Origin: Ryuthela nishihirai
Lineage: Eukaryota > Arthropoda > Arachnida > Araneae > Heptathelidae
Direction: 5' to 3'
Length of the DNA stretch: 64,000 nucleotides
NCBI GenBank assembly: GCA_038380435.1
Contig: JAWZYU010000020.1
Coordinates: 40,022,307 to 40,086,306 of the forward strand
The number at the start of each line of letters is the position of its first letter. The stretch's first letter is position 1. The notes under the pieces were generated by a model. That model was not told the DNA's origin, did no database searches, and saw only the letters and a list, made by a program, of their open reading frames with translations. Positions 1-9,689 of this stretch are shown one piece after another. The position numbers and the translations under genes are program-made.

Positions 1-318
1 GCTGGGCCAGTATTGATATTTATCTCCGAAAAACTCTTAGCCCTGCCCACGGTCAGTAGACAGCATCAATGGGATTAAAGAGAATGCCGTCCTTGGGATG
101 GGACGTTAAGCATGGCGCCGTTTGCGGGAAAACCATACCCTGTGCACACTAAAGAACACGCTGGATGGCCTTGATGGGAGGCTGCCATCTGTCTCATAAC
201 AGTTGTCCAGTGGATCCCCTTTCCCCAAGCTTCTCTGAGCCTTCGGGGTCCTTGTGACCTGGCATTTAGCCCATTATGTGCAAAAAAAGTGCCGCTCAGA
301 GGTAAAACAACCCAACCC
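1..318 (+). mobile_element. SINE A copy, cut by window edge
   Basis: tRNA-derived SINE A without its tRNA-like head, which would lie left of the window. The body runs from the CAGC/GGGCCAG junction through the GGGACGTTAAG core to the tail AAAACAACCCAACCC. It differs from the young copies at many positions, so it is an older insertion. Confidence 0.85.
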
Positions 319-365
319 TTCCGGACCATCCATAGTGCTCTTTAACGAACACAAAATATGATTCC

Positions 366-600
366 GCTGGGTTGTCTGTTTGTCCCCAAACAGTACGCTC
401 AGAGGCAAAATAACCAAAATAACCTGCCACGGCTTAACATCTCTTTCGACCGACGGCGTTTTTCTAAGCCGATCGGAGTCCCCTTTCTCACTGGGGGCAG
501 TGGGGAAGTTAGCGGTGGTAAATTTCAACGCTTGACCACTCAAACCTTGGAATTGCAGATTATGATCCTGACGCACTGCCAGCTGAAAAACGACGCGTAC
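366..600 (-). mobile_element. diverged SINE A fragments
   Basis: From about 431 to 590 the sequence matches SINE A in reverse: the core complement (CCACGGCTTAACATC), the GCGGAG/AAATTTCAACGC segment and the tRNA-like head complement. A short piece at 388-412 instead matches the SINE 3' end in the forward direction, so two old fragments may abut here. No TSD was found. Confidence 0.6.
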
Positions 601-1250
601 TGTGCTAAAAATTCTACTACAAATCGGCTATAAAAATCTGAGCATTGATTGTTTTCACTGAAATATCCTAAGAGTTCCACTTGCTCCACATTACCCCTAA
701 ACGTCTTTAGCAAAGTCAAAATCTCAATCGACAGAATGAATTCTTCGTTTAAGAAGTAAAGAGAACCATTTTTTCAAATTCTGAGATGCAGATTATTTAT
801 TCTCTTTCAATCTATTCAGAGCCTAGCTTGAATTTTTCCAGTATTATGTTTTACTACTCTCTCTTCGGCAAATGATGTCGAAACATTCAGCTCTAAAAAA
901 AGAACTCACTTGGCGCTACCGTTTTCGAAGTCAAATTCGCCCACGTGAGTGAACGCATTTCGGTGTTCTGATTTCCAGCTGTTCCGATGCGAAAGCAGCC
1001 GAGAAGTAAGCGGGATCTCGAATTTATTTCATTCATTTAATTCACCAAAGCCATCTTTCTCTCTAAAAGCTTTCTAGCTTTTTCGGGAAAACACACTGAA
1101 CTCTCGATTTTCTCCCTGATACGGATTCTCAGGAGATTGCCTTGAAATGGATGAAATCTTGAAATATAAAACCACAATTCTATCTCTGCTGTTTTCTGTG
1201 TGTATGTGAGTTTCGATCGAGAGGCACAAACATTTCTTTGTAACAGTAGT
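601..1250. other. AT-rich, nothing recognised
   Basis: Unique-looking AT-rich DNA with short open frames only. No repeat family, splice-bounded exon or RNA gene was recognised. Confidence 0.5.
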
Positions 1251-1311
1251 TCGCCTGAAAAGAATATATATGTATGTAACATCTCTCTGGAATCCACATT
1301 TTCTCTGGAAC
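1251..1311 (+). repeat. interspersed repeat shared with 11356-11421
   Basis: The segment starting GTTCGCCTGAAAAG and running through ATGTATGTAACATCTCTCTGG to TTTTCTCTGGA recurs at 11356-11421 with very few changes. The sequence before the second copy, AATAACATCTGCTCGAA, also recurs at about 2712-2729. These are pieces of one dispersed repeat whose full length and type I cannot define. Confidence 0.6.
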
Positions 1312-1938
1312 CAATAATTCTATTTCTGTGCGTGTGTTTATATTCTCCATCGAGAAAAGTATGCGAAACCTAAAACCTTTTAACACTATCCTGGCTTCAA
1401 GAAATATATAGATGAATAGATGTAGAAAAGCTCGTCTTACATATAAAGATTCAAAAATAATTCCTTTAAGATCAGGACTACAGAACATTTACATCTGAAA
1501 TTCATACAAACCCAATATTTTATTTCCTGCAATACTTTGGATTCAAATATCAATAGATACAAACCGTCGAGAAAATACAAGGTAAAGGACGTGAAATAGA
1601 GTCATATTAAAGTTATATAACTCTCAATGGTCAAAAGAGAGTTTAGATTTCGTTTCAGCACATGTCGACAAACTCTATTTTCGATGAATATGATTTGTTA
1701 TTCCTGGTGAAGCCCGTCCTATTGAGCTGTAAAAAGGTTCAATCAATCATTCCATCCCTTTCAGTCACATAACAAAAAAATATCTAAAATATTGCCTTTT
1801 GAGAATTAAATTTTCATGCTTTGGATATACCCAAAATCTCACACAAATGTGTTTTGAACAAACTGAATAAATTGGCGATGTCAACATTTCTCAGTTCTAA
1901 TTTCTCAACATTTGTAGTATTTATTTCGAAAACAATTT
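1312..1938. other. AT-rich, nothing recognised
   Basis: AT-rich sequence between the short dispersed repeat and the next SINE. No coding or structural signal was recognised. Confidence 0.5.
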
Positions 1939-1950
1939 TCAGTCTGATCG

Positions 1951-2498
1951 GTGGGCGGGGGTGGCTCAGTCGGTAGCGCGCCAGGCTCGTAATCTGTAGT
2001 TCCCAGGTTCGAGTCCCAGCTGGGTCAGCGTTGAGATTTATCTCCGCAAAATTCCCCGCCCTGCCCACGGTCAGTAGGGGACACCGATGGGCTTGGAAAG
2101 GCCGCCGTCCGTCGGATGGGACGTTAAGCCGTGGCCCCGTGTGCGGTATGGCTCTCTCCCCAGAGAGCCATACCGCACACGGGGCCACGGCTTAACGTCC
2201 CACCATACCCTGTGCACACTAAAAACCATACCCTGTGCACACTAAAAACCATACCCTGTGCACACTAAAGAACAGCAGGGTAACAACGTGCACAGGGTAT
2301 TCTCCCGCAGAGAGCCATACCCTGTGCACGTTAAAGAACACGCTGGATGGCCTTGACGGGAGGCTACCATCTGTCTCCCAACAGCTGTTCCAGTGGGTCC
2401 CCTCCCCCAACTTCTCTGAGCCTTCGGGGTCCATGTGACCTGGCCATTTAGCCCATAGTGTGCAAAAAAAGTGCCGCTCAGAGTTAAAACAACCCAAC
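1951..2498 (+). mobile_element. SINE A, rearranged, with 12-bp TSD
   Basis: A SINE A insertion flanked by the perfect TSD TCAGTCTGATCG (1939-1950 and 2499-2510). It is about 160 bp longer than a normal copy because the middle was rearranged. There is a perfect 40-bp inverted duplication (2118-2201), three 23-bp direct copies of the CCATACCCTGTGCACACTAA segment from 2203, and a second perfect inverted pair of 14 bp (2287-2300 with 2317-2330). The head has box A-like TGGCTCAGTCGG and box B-like GGTTCGAGTCCC. The rearrangement happened after, or during, the insertion event. Confidence 0.92.
2118..2201. repeat. perfect 40-bp hairpin, 4-nt loop
   Basis: Arms 2118-2157 and 2162-2201 are exact reverse complements and the loop is CCCC (2158-2161). 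The left arm is normal SINE A sequence (GGGACGTTAAGCCGTGG and onward). The right arm is its inverted copy, followed by ordinary SINE sequence. Confidence 0.97.
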
Positions 2499-2510
2499 TC
2501 AGTCTGATCG

Positions 2511-2784
2511 TGTGTCTCTTAATGTTTCGCAAAAAGGGGAATTCATCTACAAATAAAAGAGATTAATTGTTTATAAAAAATTTTATCTCTCAAAACACGC
2601 ACAAAAATTTCATCTCGGGAAAATTCTGCATGAATGTTGGTGCCGACAATTGCCCGCGTATGCAGAGAACAACTGATAATAAGAGCCAGAAAATAACCAC
2701 TACTCGAAATAAATAACATCTGCTCGAAAAACGACAATTAGTTAACATCCCAATTGGAACTTAACTCCCAACTCCCGACCGAAA
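2511..2784. other. AT-rich spacer
   Basis: AT-rich spacer between two SINE A copies. It contains AATAACATCTGCTCGAA at about 2712-2729, shared with 11339-11356. Nothing else was recognised. Confidence 0.5.
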
Positions 2785-2993
2785 GGGGGCGGGTGTCGCT
2801 CGGTCGGTAGAGCGCCAGGCTCGTAATCTGTAGTTCCCAGGTTCGAGTCCCAGCTGGGTTAGCGTTGATATTTTCCTCCGCAAAATTCCCCACCCTGCCC
2901 ATGGTCAGTAGAGGACACCAATGGGCTTGGAAAGGCCGCCGTCCGTCGGATGGGACGTTAAGCCGTGGCCCCGTGTGCGGGAGAGCCACACCC
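2785..2993 (+). mobile_element. SINE A, 3' part missing
   Basis: The tRNA-like head and core of SINE A, ending abruptly within GAGAGCCACACCC and followed by AT-rich DNA. The terminal ~180 bp and the CAACCC tail are absent, so this copy was truncated after insertion. Confidence 0.85.
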
Positions 2994-3336
2994 TTCTTAT
3001 ATTTATTCTTATTATTATACTATTATATTATTATTCTGTTAGTGTCGGGAAGAAATATGTTCCAACGAAAAATTCATTCAATTGTATATATTACGATCAG
3101 AAAAATAATTTAGTGACAAATTTTAAACAAGAAAATATGTTCTGATTTCACACCAAATTTTATCTTACCTAAAAAAATATGAACAAAATTTGAGTAAGAT
3201 ACAAAATTAAAGCGAACGAAAATTACTGTAAGGAACGAATTTCACTTCCATAGAGATAACATAGAATTCATGCTTTACCGTGCAAAACTCGAATATATTA
3301 GGAAATTTTTTTGAAAACTTATTTTGTGACCTCTCT
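2994..3336. other. AT-rich, nothing recognised
   Basis: Very AT-rich sequence starting with TATTATTA-like low complexity. No feature was recognised. Confidence 0.5.
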
Positions 3337-3344
3337 TCTTAGAT

Positions 3345-3772
3345 CAGTGTCTCGCAAACTTTTTTACTCTGCAGCACACTGAATCTAATTTTTTTTCCGC
3401 GGCACACCTAAAAAAGAATTTTTGATGGTCACGTAAAAAGAGGAAAATTGAAGTTTCGTTAAATGCATTTTATTTAAAATAAATATAATAATAAATATAA
3501 TTAATCATAACTCGGTGTTTGTTTTAAATATTTGTCCATTCTATGGCTTGAAATAATCAAAAATTAATACCAAAAATTGGAAAAAGCTTGATAAATACTT
3601 CAAGATCCCAGTTGATAAAATCTGAAAGATTTTTAATAAAGCACATCGATAACACGTCAAGTCAAAACGAAATCTTTGGAATATCTAGTGTCAATTTGAA
3701 AATCTCTCTCGGCACACTTGGAATCTCTCGCGGCACACTGCTGTGCCGCGGCACACAGTTTGCGAGACACTG
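3345..3772. mobile_element. hAT-type MITE
   Basis: A 428-bp non-autonomous DNA transposon. Its terminal inverted repeats are perfect over 16 bp (CAGTGTCTCGCAAACT at 3345-3360, complement at 3757-3772). The flanks are 8-bp duplications differing at one base, TCTTAGAT (3337-3344) and CCTTAGAT (3773-3780). CAGTG termini, an 8-bp TSD and subterminal GCGGCACAC motifs are typical of hAT elements. The right end holds the perfect palindrome TGTGCCGCGGCACA (3742-3755). It has no transposase frame and would depend on an autonomous hAT element. Confidence 0.88.
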
Positions 3773-3954
3773 CCTTAGATAAAGGTCACGGTAGATAATA
3801 TTTTTGATGAGTGCCAAACAAGGTGGATTCATTTAGAGTGTCGAAATAATTGACAGACTTAAATTATACTGCCTTACTAATTAATGTTTAAAGATATTTT
3901 GTCACTGTCTTCATTAACCATCGTATTAAATTTCAACACTCGAAAAAATTTTAG

Positions 3955-4710
3955 GTTTTGTGGAGTGCAGGCAGTTCTGCCGCGAGACCTTGTGCCTTGC
4001 TCGGTGTCTGCTGCGACGCGCTTGTGCTGACGAAGGCCCGCGGTGACCTTGGCTGGGTGCGGCCTTCCCTTCAAACGTTTGGTGGCAACGAGGACGCGAG
4101 GAAGGGCAACTCTTGAAGAGTCTGTCACCCTTCTTACCCCCCCCCCCCGATAGGGGACCACCTTTACGTGGTGAGGGTGCTTGAGACCCAGCAACCTGTC
4201 GAAGACTCTGCTGACCGGTCTGGTCCTCCGGTTGGACAGAGCCAAGACCAACCGATGTCGAAGGCATCGCTGACCGGTTTAGTGGCCCGGTTGGATGGTA
4301 CCAAGACCTCAAAATCAGGTGCGCAGTGGAGCAGTTCAAGGGCCCTGCAGAACGGAGTGGTGCCCTAGTAGGCAAGGACCCTTTTCAAAATCTGGATCCG
4401 ACTAAGAGTATCCAATCCGGGTGCCGAGCGAACTTGGATCTATATATCCATGTTCATGGCTAACCAGGGAACAGAGTAAATTCCAGGTTTTGACCTATGG
4501 ATGAGCTTTCCTTCTGTAGGACTGCTCGCCATAGGATTGTTGGGGATGAGATGCATCTATATGGTGTAGCCTTGCCCCCGACAGTAGATAGTCGCGGCTT
4601 TCCATTCAACTTGGTAGTGTCGAAAGACGGAACCGGGGATTGCCGTGGTTTCTGTGTTGTGCAGCAACAAAGAGTACTTTGTCTCCATTCTTATAGGGAA
4701 AAAATTTGAT
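3955..4710. other. GC-rich segment of unknown origin
   Basis: This stretch is clearly more GC-rich than the surrounding DNA. It contains a run of ten or more C at about 4137-4148 and a local duplication in which CTGACCGGTCTGGTCCTCCG and CTGACCGGTTTAGTGGCCCG recur 60 bp apart (about 4211 and 4271). Short open frames occur on both strands, but none has a recognisable domain. It may be the 5' UTR or an internal part of a retroelement. A decayed gene exon is the alternative. I cannot name it. Confidence 0.4.
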
Positions 4711-5452
4711 AGAACGTTAAGATGCCAATTATCGCTAGCAGTTTACTTCCGTGAAGAAAAGTGAAAATACACATAGGCGTTAAATACCTCTTTACGAAAG
4801 CTGACTTGAAAAGGTTTCCACTTGAAAATCGCAATGTACCTTCACGACGGGAATGGAGCACACTATTTTTTGAAAACTTTAGAATCGCATCTTATCAAAA
4901 GAGTTAAAGTTTAGACATCGGAGATGGGTCGTTTCACCACAACAGGGGCTTGTACCAAGGGTGGCGTGATCTCCGAGATGGAGCGCTTTCCCGCAATACA
5001 CCACCACAGGGGCTAAAGAATCTTCCTCAAATCCATCCGCAACGTGTTTTTTTTTTTCACGAATGTGTACCAATGGTGGTGTTCGTTATCTCGATGGATT
5101 TAAATGCTAACCATAAAGTGCATACATATTTGTGCGAATTCGATTATAATGTGACAATTCTAAAGTTGGAAGTATGAAAAAAGCGAACACTCTCCACTGT
5201 TTCAGTTTGCATTTACGTTTTCCTACTAACAGTTCAATCATGAATATATGATGTGGAGATTTTGGTAAACAATCGAGAACTATGTTACAAAAGATCTGAT
5301 CGAGGTCTTACACGAAGCAGCTGCAATCAGCTATCCATGCACGAAAGCAAAATTATCCAATCACAAAATTACTAATATTGAGACTAAAACTCTCGATATC
5401 TATTCTTTGCATTTTCTCATACATCTCGCAAGATAATTAAAATAACTTGCTC
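4711..5452. other. nothing recognised
   Basis: AT-rich DNA with a T-run near 5047. A short direct similarity (ACAGGGGCTTGTACC and ACAGGGGCTAAAG, about 4940 and 5007) is too brief to define a repeat. No feature is supported. Confidence 0.45.
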
Positions 5453-5729
5453 TTAATTTTACATATTCTTAAGTTTATGACTATGTAAAGATTGTGTATA
5501 TACGAGAATGTGAGAGTTTCTCTGATCTTATGCAAAGCACGGATATATGCATGTTTATATCTGTGGTTAAGAGATGTATGGCATTATACATATTCATTGG
5601 ATGTCTTTCTAAATGTATGTCTCTATGCATACGTGAATGCGATTGACTAAGTCTTTGTCTCTCTTCATATATATCTATTTTGTCACATACCTCTATATAC
5701 ATGTTCGTCTCTGTACATGTGTTAATTGT

Positions 5730-5985
5730 ATGCGTGTGGGTGTGAGCACATGCGTGCGCATGTGTGTATGTGTGTGCGTGCACGTGTGTGTGTACATTGT
5801 GTATGTGTGTGCACGTATGTTTGAGTGTGTGTACGTGTGCACGCACGTATGTTTGTGTGTGTGCACGTGTGTGCATGTGTGTGTGCACGTGTGTACGTGT
5901 ATATGCTTTCATATTTGTTTCTGCGAATCGAATGTGTTCATGTTTGTTTCTGTGAATCGGATGTGTGTGTGTGTGTTCATTTTAT
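5730..5985 (+). repeat. TG-rich microsatellite
   Basis: Imperfect (TG)n interspersed with CACG and CATG, forming the inner part of the left arm of the long inverted repeat. The Cys/Val-rich and His/Thr-rich open frames across it are products of the simple repeat and not genes. Confidence 0.9.
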
Positions 5986-6654
5986 TTCTATGAATCGTGT
6001 GTTCACACACAAGAATAAACATATTATCGATCTGTCAGTTGCTCGTTACAAAAGAAGCTAACACTTTACATCCTACAAACCTCAACAGATTGGCATTACA
6101 ACTCTATTAGGAATTTCCAAAATATATTTTTTATCTCATCGAAGCAGAAAAGTCACTAAGCAGATAATAGAGAAAAGTTTACTAAAGAGAAAGATGTATT
6201 TTCCCTCTCCAATATTGTATACAGTTTTCAAATAGTCTTTTACTATTAACTCATTATTTACCTTTCTCGATTCAGTTAAGTAGAACGAATAGTCAATAAA
6301 ACAGTTTGCAAGAAAAATCTTTTATTCATACACTATCTTCAGAAAGGTTACAATTAGCAACTACTTAATAAAGAATTTATTTTTTCAAAGCAGAGATTGA
6401 AGGATTCAAGATCGTAATAAAAGTTACAAGATCACGAACACATCATTTTATTCTACATAAGCCGACTCACTCTCATAATAAAGTTTCCGAGAACACATCA
6501 CTTTATTCTGCAAGAAGACAAATCATTCACATAATTCTGCAATGCTCGTAGATGATTTTGTAACGCTCTCAGATAGATTTTGTTAGACTCTGTGGAATTC
6601 AAAATAGATCTAAATTTCTCATCTAACCAATCAGGAGATGTTATAGTTTCACCA

Positions 6655-6765
6655 CTGCACACATATACACACACATGCGTGCTCACAAACGTACACACAA
6701 ACATACGCAGGCGCACACACAAACACACCTACACACGCGCACACGCTCACACACACACATACAAT
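6655..6765 (+). repeat. CA-rich microsatellite
   Basis: ACACACA-type tract that is the inverted counterpart of the TG tract near 5760. Confidence 0.88.
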
Positions 6766-6954
6766 TAACACATGTACAGAGACGAACATGAAACATGTAT
6801 ATGGAAGTATGTGATAAAATAAATATGAATGAAGAGAGACAAAAACTTAGTCAATCGTATTCATGTATGCATAGAGACATACACTTAGAAAGACATCCAA
6901 TGAATATGTATAATGCCATACATCTCTTAACCACAGATACAAACATGCATATAT

Positions 6955-7045
6955 CAGAGATATAATTTGCATAAGATATAATTTGCATAAACAGATATAA
7001 TTTGCAACCATAGATATAATTTGCATAAGATCAGAGAATCTCTCA
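6955..7045 (+). repeat. short tandem repeat AGATATAATTTGCATA
   Basis: Four imperfect copies of AGATATAATTTGCAT with 2-8 nt between them. They are present only in the right arm of the long inverted repeat, so the expansion came after the arms formed. Confidence 0.85.
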
Positions 7046-7101
7046 CATTCTCGTATATACACAATCTTTACATAGTCATAAACCTAGGAATATGTAAAAT
7101 T

Positions 7102-7123
7102 AAACAGGATTTTCATCCTGTTT
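7102..7123. repeat. perfect 9-bp hairpin, 4-nt loop
   Basis: AAACAGGAT (7102-7110), loop TTTC, then ATCCTGTTT (7115-7123). It sits exactly at the outer end of the right arm of the long inverted repeat. Confidence 0.9.
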
Positions 7124-7409
7124 GAAGGTAATAACGCCTATTCAGATTGTCTTCCGCTTACTCGAATCATATTTAAAGTGAATGCAGTCAACATAATATA
7201 ATTGCTTATTGTGAAAGAATGACTGTTCATGCTATTGTATTAATTTTTAAACAGACAAACTTTCCTTTTCATATGTTAGGAGATGAAAGGTATAGGTCCT
7301 AATATGTGCATCTATTGAATACATGTAAGAATCTTAGTGAGTTCGAAATCAGTGTATCTTTGCTTTAAAAATAAATATGGCTTTAAGCAACTATTTGTCA
7401 TAACGGTTG

Positions 7410-7540
7410 CAGAATCCTTTCAGTTTTATACGACATAGTAGAAGGTGCTCAGTAGAAAAACAACTCATGTCTTACCATGGATCTCGATTTCTAGGTCTCT
7501 TAGATCAGAAGTAGAGCATGCTAACCTACTGTCTATGGGA
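7410..7540 (-). mobile_element. diverged SINE B fragment
   Basis: Reverse-strand similarity to SINE B. CAGTTTTATACGACATAGTAGAAGG and CTCAGTAGAAAAACAAC match its body. TCTCTTAGATCAGAAGTAGAGCATGCTAACC matches the complement of the tRNA-like head, but box B has decayed. Confidence 0.6.
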
Positions 7541-7978
7541 CAGATAGATTCAAATCTTTTAATCTGCTGGCTATCATAACTTATATCTGATTCTGTATCG
7601 TGGGTAAAGTACTGAATAGTGTCCATTTCAGGCTATTGTGAGATTTTCAACGTAAAGAATTAGCAAGTCTAGATATATGGAAAAAATAATAATCTGACTC
7701 AGATGATGCTTGAGATTTACCTAATTTGGTCGTTAAAGTATGCTTTATTAGAAAGTAAATATACACATATGGAAGATGAATCAGTGATTGATTGTGTTCT
7801 TTTGAACAAGTTACTTTAATTAACTTGTCAGATGTATGAGAAAATGCAAAGAATAGATATTGAGAGTTTGAAACGAATAATTATTTCACTTTGTCATTAG
7901 GGTTTAAAAGATCCTTGAGGTAGATAAAAGCCACGGAGCGGACAGCTCTTCCCACGAGTAAAGGAATTAGATATGCTT
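7541..7978. other. AT-rich, nothing recognised
   Basis: No repeat, exon or RNA signal was recognised. Confidence 0.45.
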
Positions 7979-8033
7979 CGACTTATCTGTTTTCACATCG
8001 ACTTATCTGTTTTCACATCGACTTATCTGTTTT
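7979..8033 (+). repeat. 20-bp tandem repeat, ~2.8 copies
   Basis: CGACTTATCTGTTTTCACAT repeated almost three times without mismatch. A perfect 10-bp hairpin follows (CATAGGTCAC at 8035-8044 with GTGACCTATG at 8059-8068). Confidence 0.9.
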
Positions 8034-8210
8034 CCATAGGTCACTATGTAAGTGCCCTGTGACCTATGAGTTGTCACTAGATGGGCTGCTGGTTCATGCG
8101 TGCGCTCGTCTCCCGGCCATTTCTGCAGATAATCAAAAAGGTAGTGTTAAATTTTAAGAGTGGGAGAGTGTGTGGAGAGAATTTTCCTATATTTTGAAAA
8201 GGGTATTTCT

Positions 8211-8490
8211 GGTTGAGTTGTTTTTGGGTTGTTTTACCTCTGAGCGGCAATTTTTGCACACCATGGGCTAAATGGCCAGGTCACATGGACCCCGAAGGCT
8301 CAGAGAATCAGAGAAGGTTGGGGGAGGGGACCCACTGGAACAGCTGTTGGGAGACAGATGGTAGTCTCCCGTCAAGGCCATCCAGCGTGTTCTTTAACGT
8401 GCACAGGGTATGGCTCTCCCGCACACGGGGCCATGGCTTAACGTCCCATCCAACAGACGGTGGCCTTTCCAAGCCCATCGGTGTCCCCTA
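8211..8490 (-). mobile_element. 5'-truncated SINE A with 10-bp TSD
   Basis: SINE A in reverse, containing the 3' tail and body but ending before the tRNA-like head at GGTGTCCCCTA. The flanks are the perfect duplication GGGTATTTCT (8201-8210 and 8491-8500). A 5' truncation bounded by a TSD shows that the copy was truncated at insertion, as in target-primed reverse transcription. Confidence 0.93.
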
Positions 8491-8500
8491 GGGTATTTCT

Positions 8501-9180
8501 AGACTTGGGGTGTTTCACACCGAGTGACTCTTAGTTTGTAAAGACATTATTTTTTGTCTGTCACTTATATCCAGTGTAAGCTCTAGTAGCTTAGTATTTG
8601 TTAAAACTAATATCCCCTACTCCATTAACATACATTCATATTGTACTTGGATGTAGAACTAAAGTTTGATGTTTTACGCACCGTAAGTAGAAACGCAAGG
8701 GTACCCGCAATGTATGAATTGTTTTCTACTTTTAGTATTGCTTACTTTCTATAACATTCACACGTACAAAAATTCTTTATAGAATTATTTTTACCCTATG
8801 AAAGACAACTGACCTTGTAAAGCGTAACGAACACGCGTGTACTAACGACGGTTACAACGCGAAATAAAATTTCATCAACGTAATGAGTCATTGATCTTTG
8901 GACTACACGTTCACCGGTAAACAGTGGAAAAGACGATTTTTAGAAACTGTGAGTCGTTTACAATTGGAGATATTGTAAAAAATGATATCTTACTTCCAAA
9001 TAATTAGCTGATTTTTCTTCGGAGGAAGAAATAATACTTTGTTATCGATTGTTACTGTGTAACGTTACTTCCTAGGAAAGAGTAATATTTTGCATAAGTG
9101 AATCATGTACTGAGGATACAGCAGTAATAAGTATTAGGAATAAAAAGTTTAAACTTGTGACCCAGTCGCGTAACAGATAT
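8501..9180. other. AT-rich, nothing recognised
   Basis: No repeat family or coding exon was recognised. Confidence 0.45.
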
Positions 9181-9181
9181 A

Positions 9182-9366
9182 AAAAAAAATACCCCCTCAA
9201 GCAGCTGCTTGCCACAGAGGTCTGACAGGAGCCTGTCAGTTTATATGCCACAGTAGAAGGTCTGAGAGGATGGCAGGACCTCAGCAGAAAAACAACACAT
9301 GCATCCATGCCTTTCCCGGGACTCGAACCCAGGTCCCTTAGATCAGGAGCCAAGCGCGCTAACCAC
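9182..9366 (-). mobile_element. SINE B (tRNA-derived), best copy
   Basis: On the minus strand this begins with a tRNA-like head (GTGGTTAGCGCGCTTGGCTC, then box B-like GGGTTCGAGTCCC) and continues about 110 bp to an A/T tail. The 3' part has two perfect palindromic stems: CAAGCAGCTGCTTG (9198-9211), and CTGACAGG/CCTGTCAG separated by AG (9222-9239). The family recurs at 43333-43502 and, diverged, at 7410-7540. The last copy at 59810-59904 may belong to it. Confidence 0.82.
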
Positions 9367-9422
9367 TATAAGGGAATTAAAGAAGTTTGCTTTATTGGTT
9401 ATTCTTTTGCAATCACGATGTC

Positions 9423-9452
9423 TTTGAAGTGACTTAGTAAAGTCACTTCAAA
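9423..9452. repeat. perfect 13-bp hairpin, 4-nt loop
   Basis: TTTGAAGTGACTT (9423-9435), loop AGTA, and the exact complement (9440-9452). Confidence 0.95.
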
Positions 9453-9689
9453 TACAAACAAGTTAATAAATTGGGAGATGATTGAAATTTGTAAGGAAAA
9501 GGGAATTTTTTCATCTGATTCGTGGGGTTTTCGAAATGGTTTGTCTTCTTCCGATGGGGTACATTGTTTATTTTACAAAATAGCTGACCTATCATAAAGG
9601 AGAGATGGGATGTTTCGATAAAAGGATGGAAAAATATTTCCAAAACATTGTTTCCATACCGTATCTCCTGCGATGGCCTGAAACAAAGG

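Larger units (their letters stand above)
5453..7103. repeat. long inverted repeat, microsatellite arms
   Basis: The left arm begins TTAATTTTACATATTC (5453) and pairs with the reverse complement of the sequence ending at 7103. Similarity continues inward through GACTATGTAAAGATTGTG, AATGTGAGAG and ATCCAATGAATATGTATAATG to ATGTTCGTCTCTGTACATG (about 5700 left, 6790 right). The arms then enter a TG-rich tract (about 5730-5900) on the left and the matching CA-rich tract (6655-6765) on the right. The central ~750 bp is not inverted. Each arm is roughly 300-450 bp with small indels. This could be a foldback transposon or a template-switch inversion of a local segment. No flanking TSD was found. Confidence 0.85.

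Noticed and set aside
3877..4375. Overlapping minus frames of 124 and 149 codons
   Set aside because: Composition-driven frames in a GC-rich segment, Pro/Arg/Ser-rich with poly-Gly from the C-run; no family recognised.
5481..5993. His/Thr-rich and Cys/Val-rich open frames
   Set aside because: Translation of TG/CA microsatellite on both strands.
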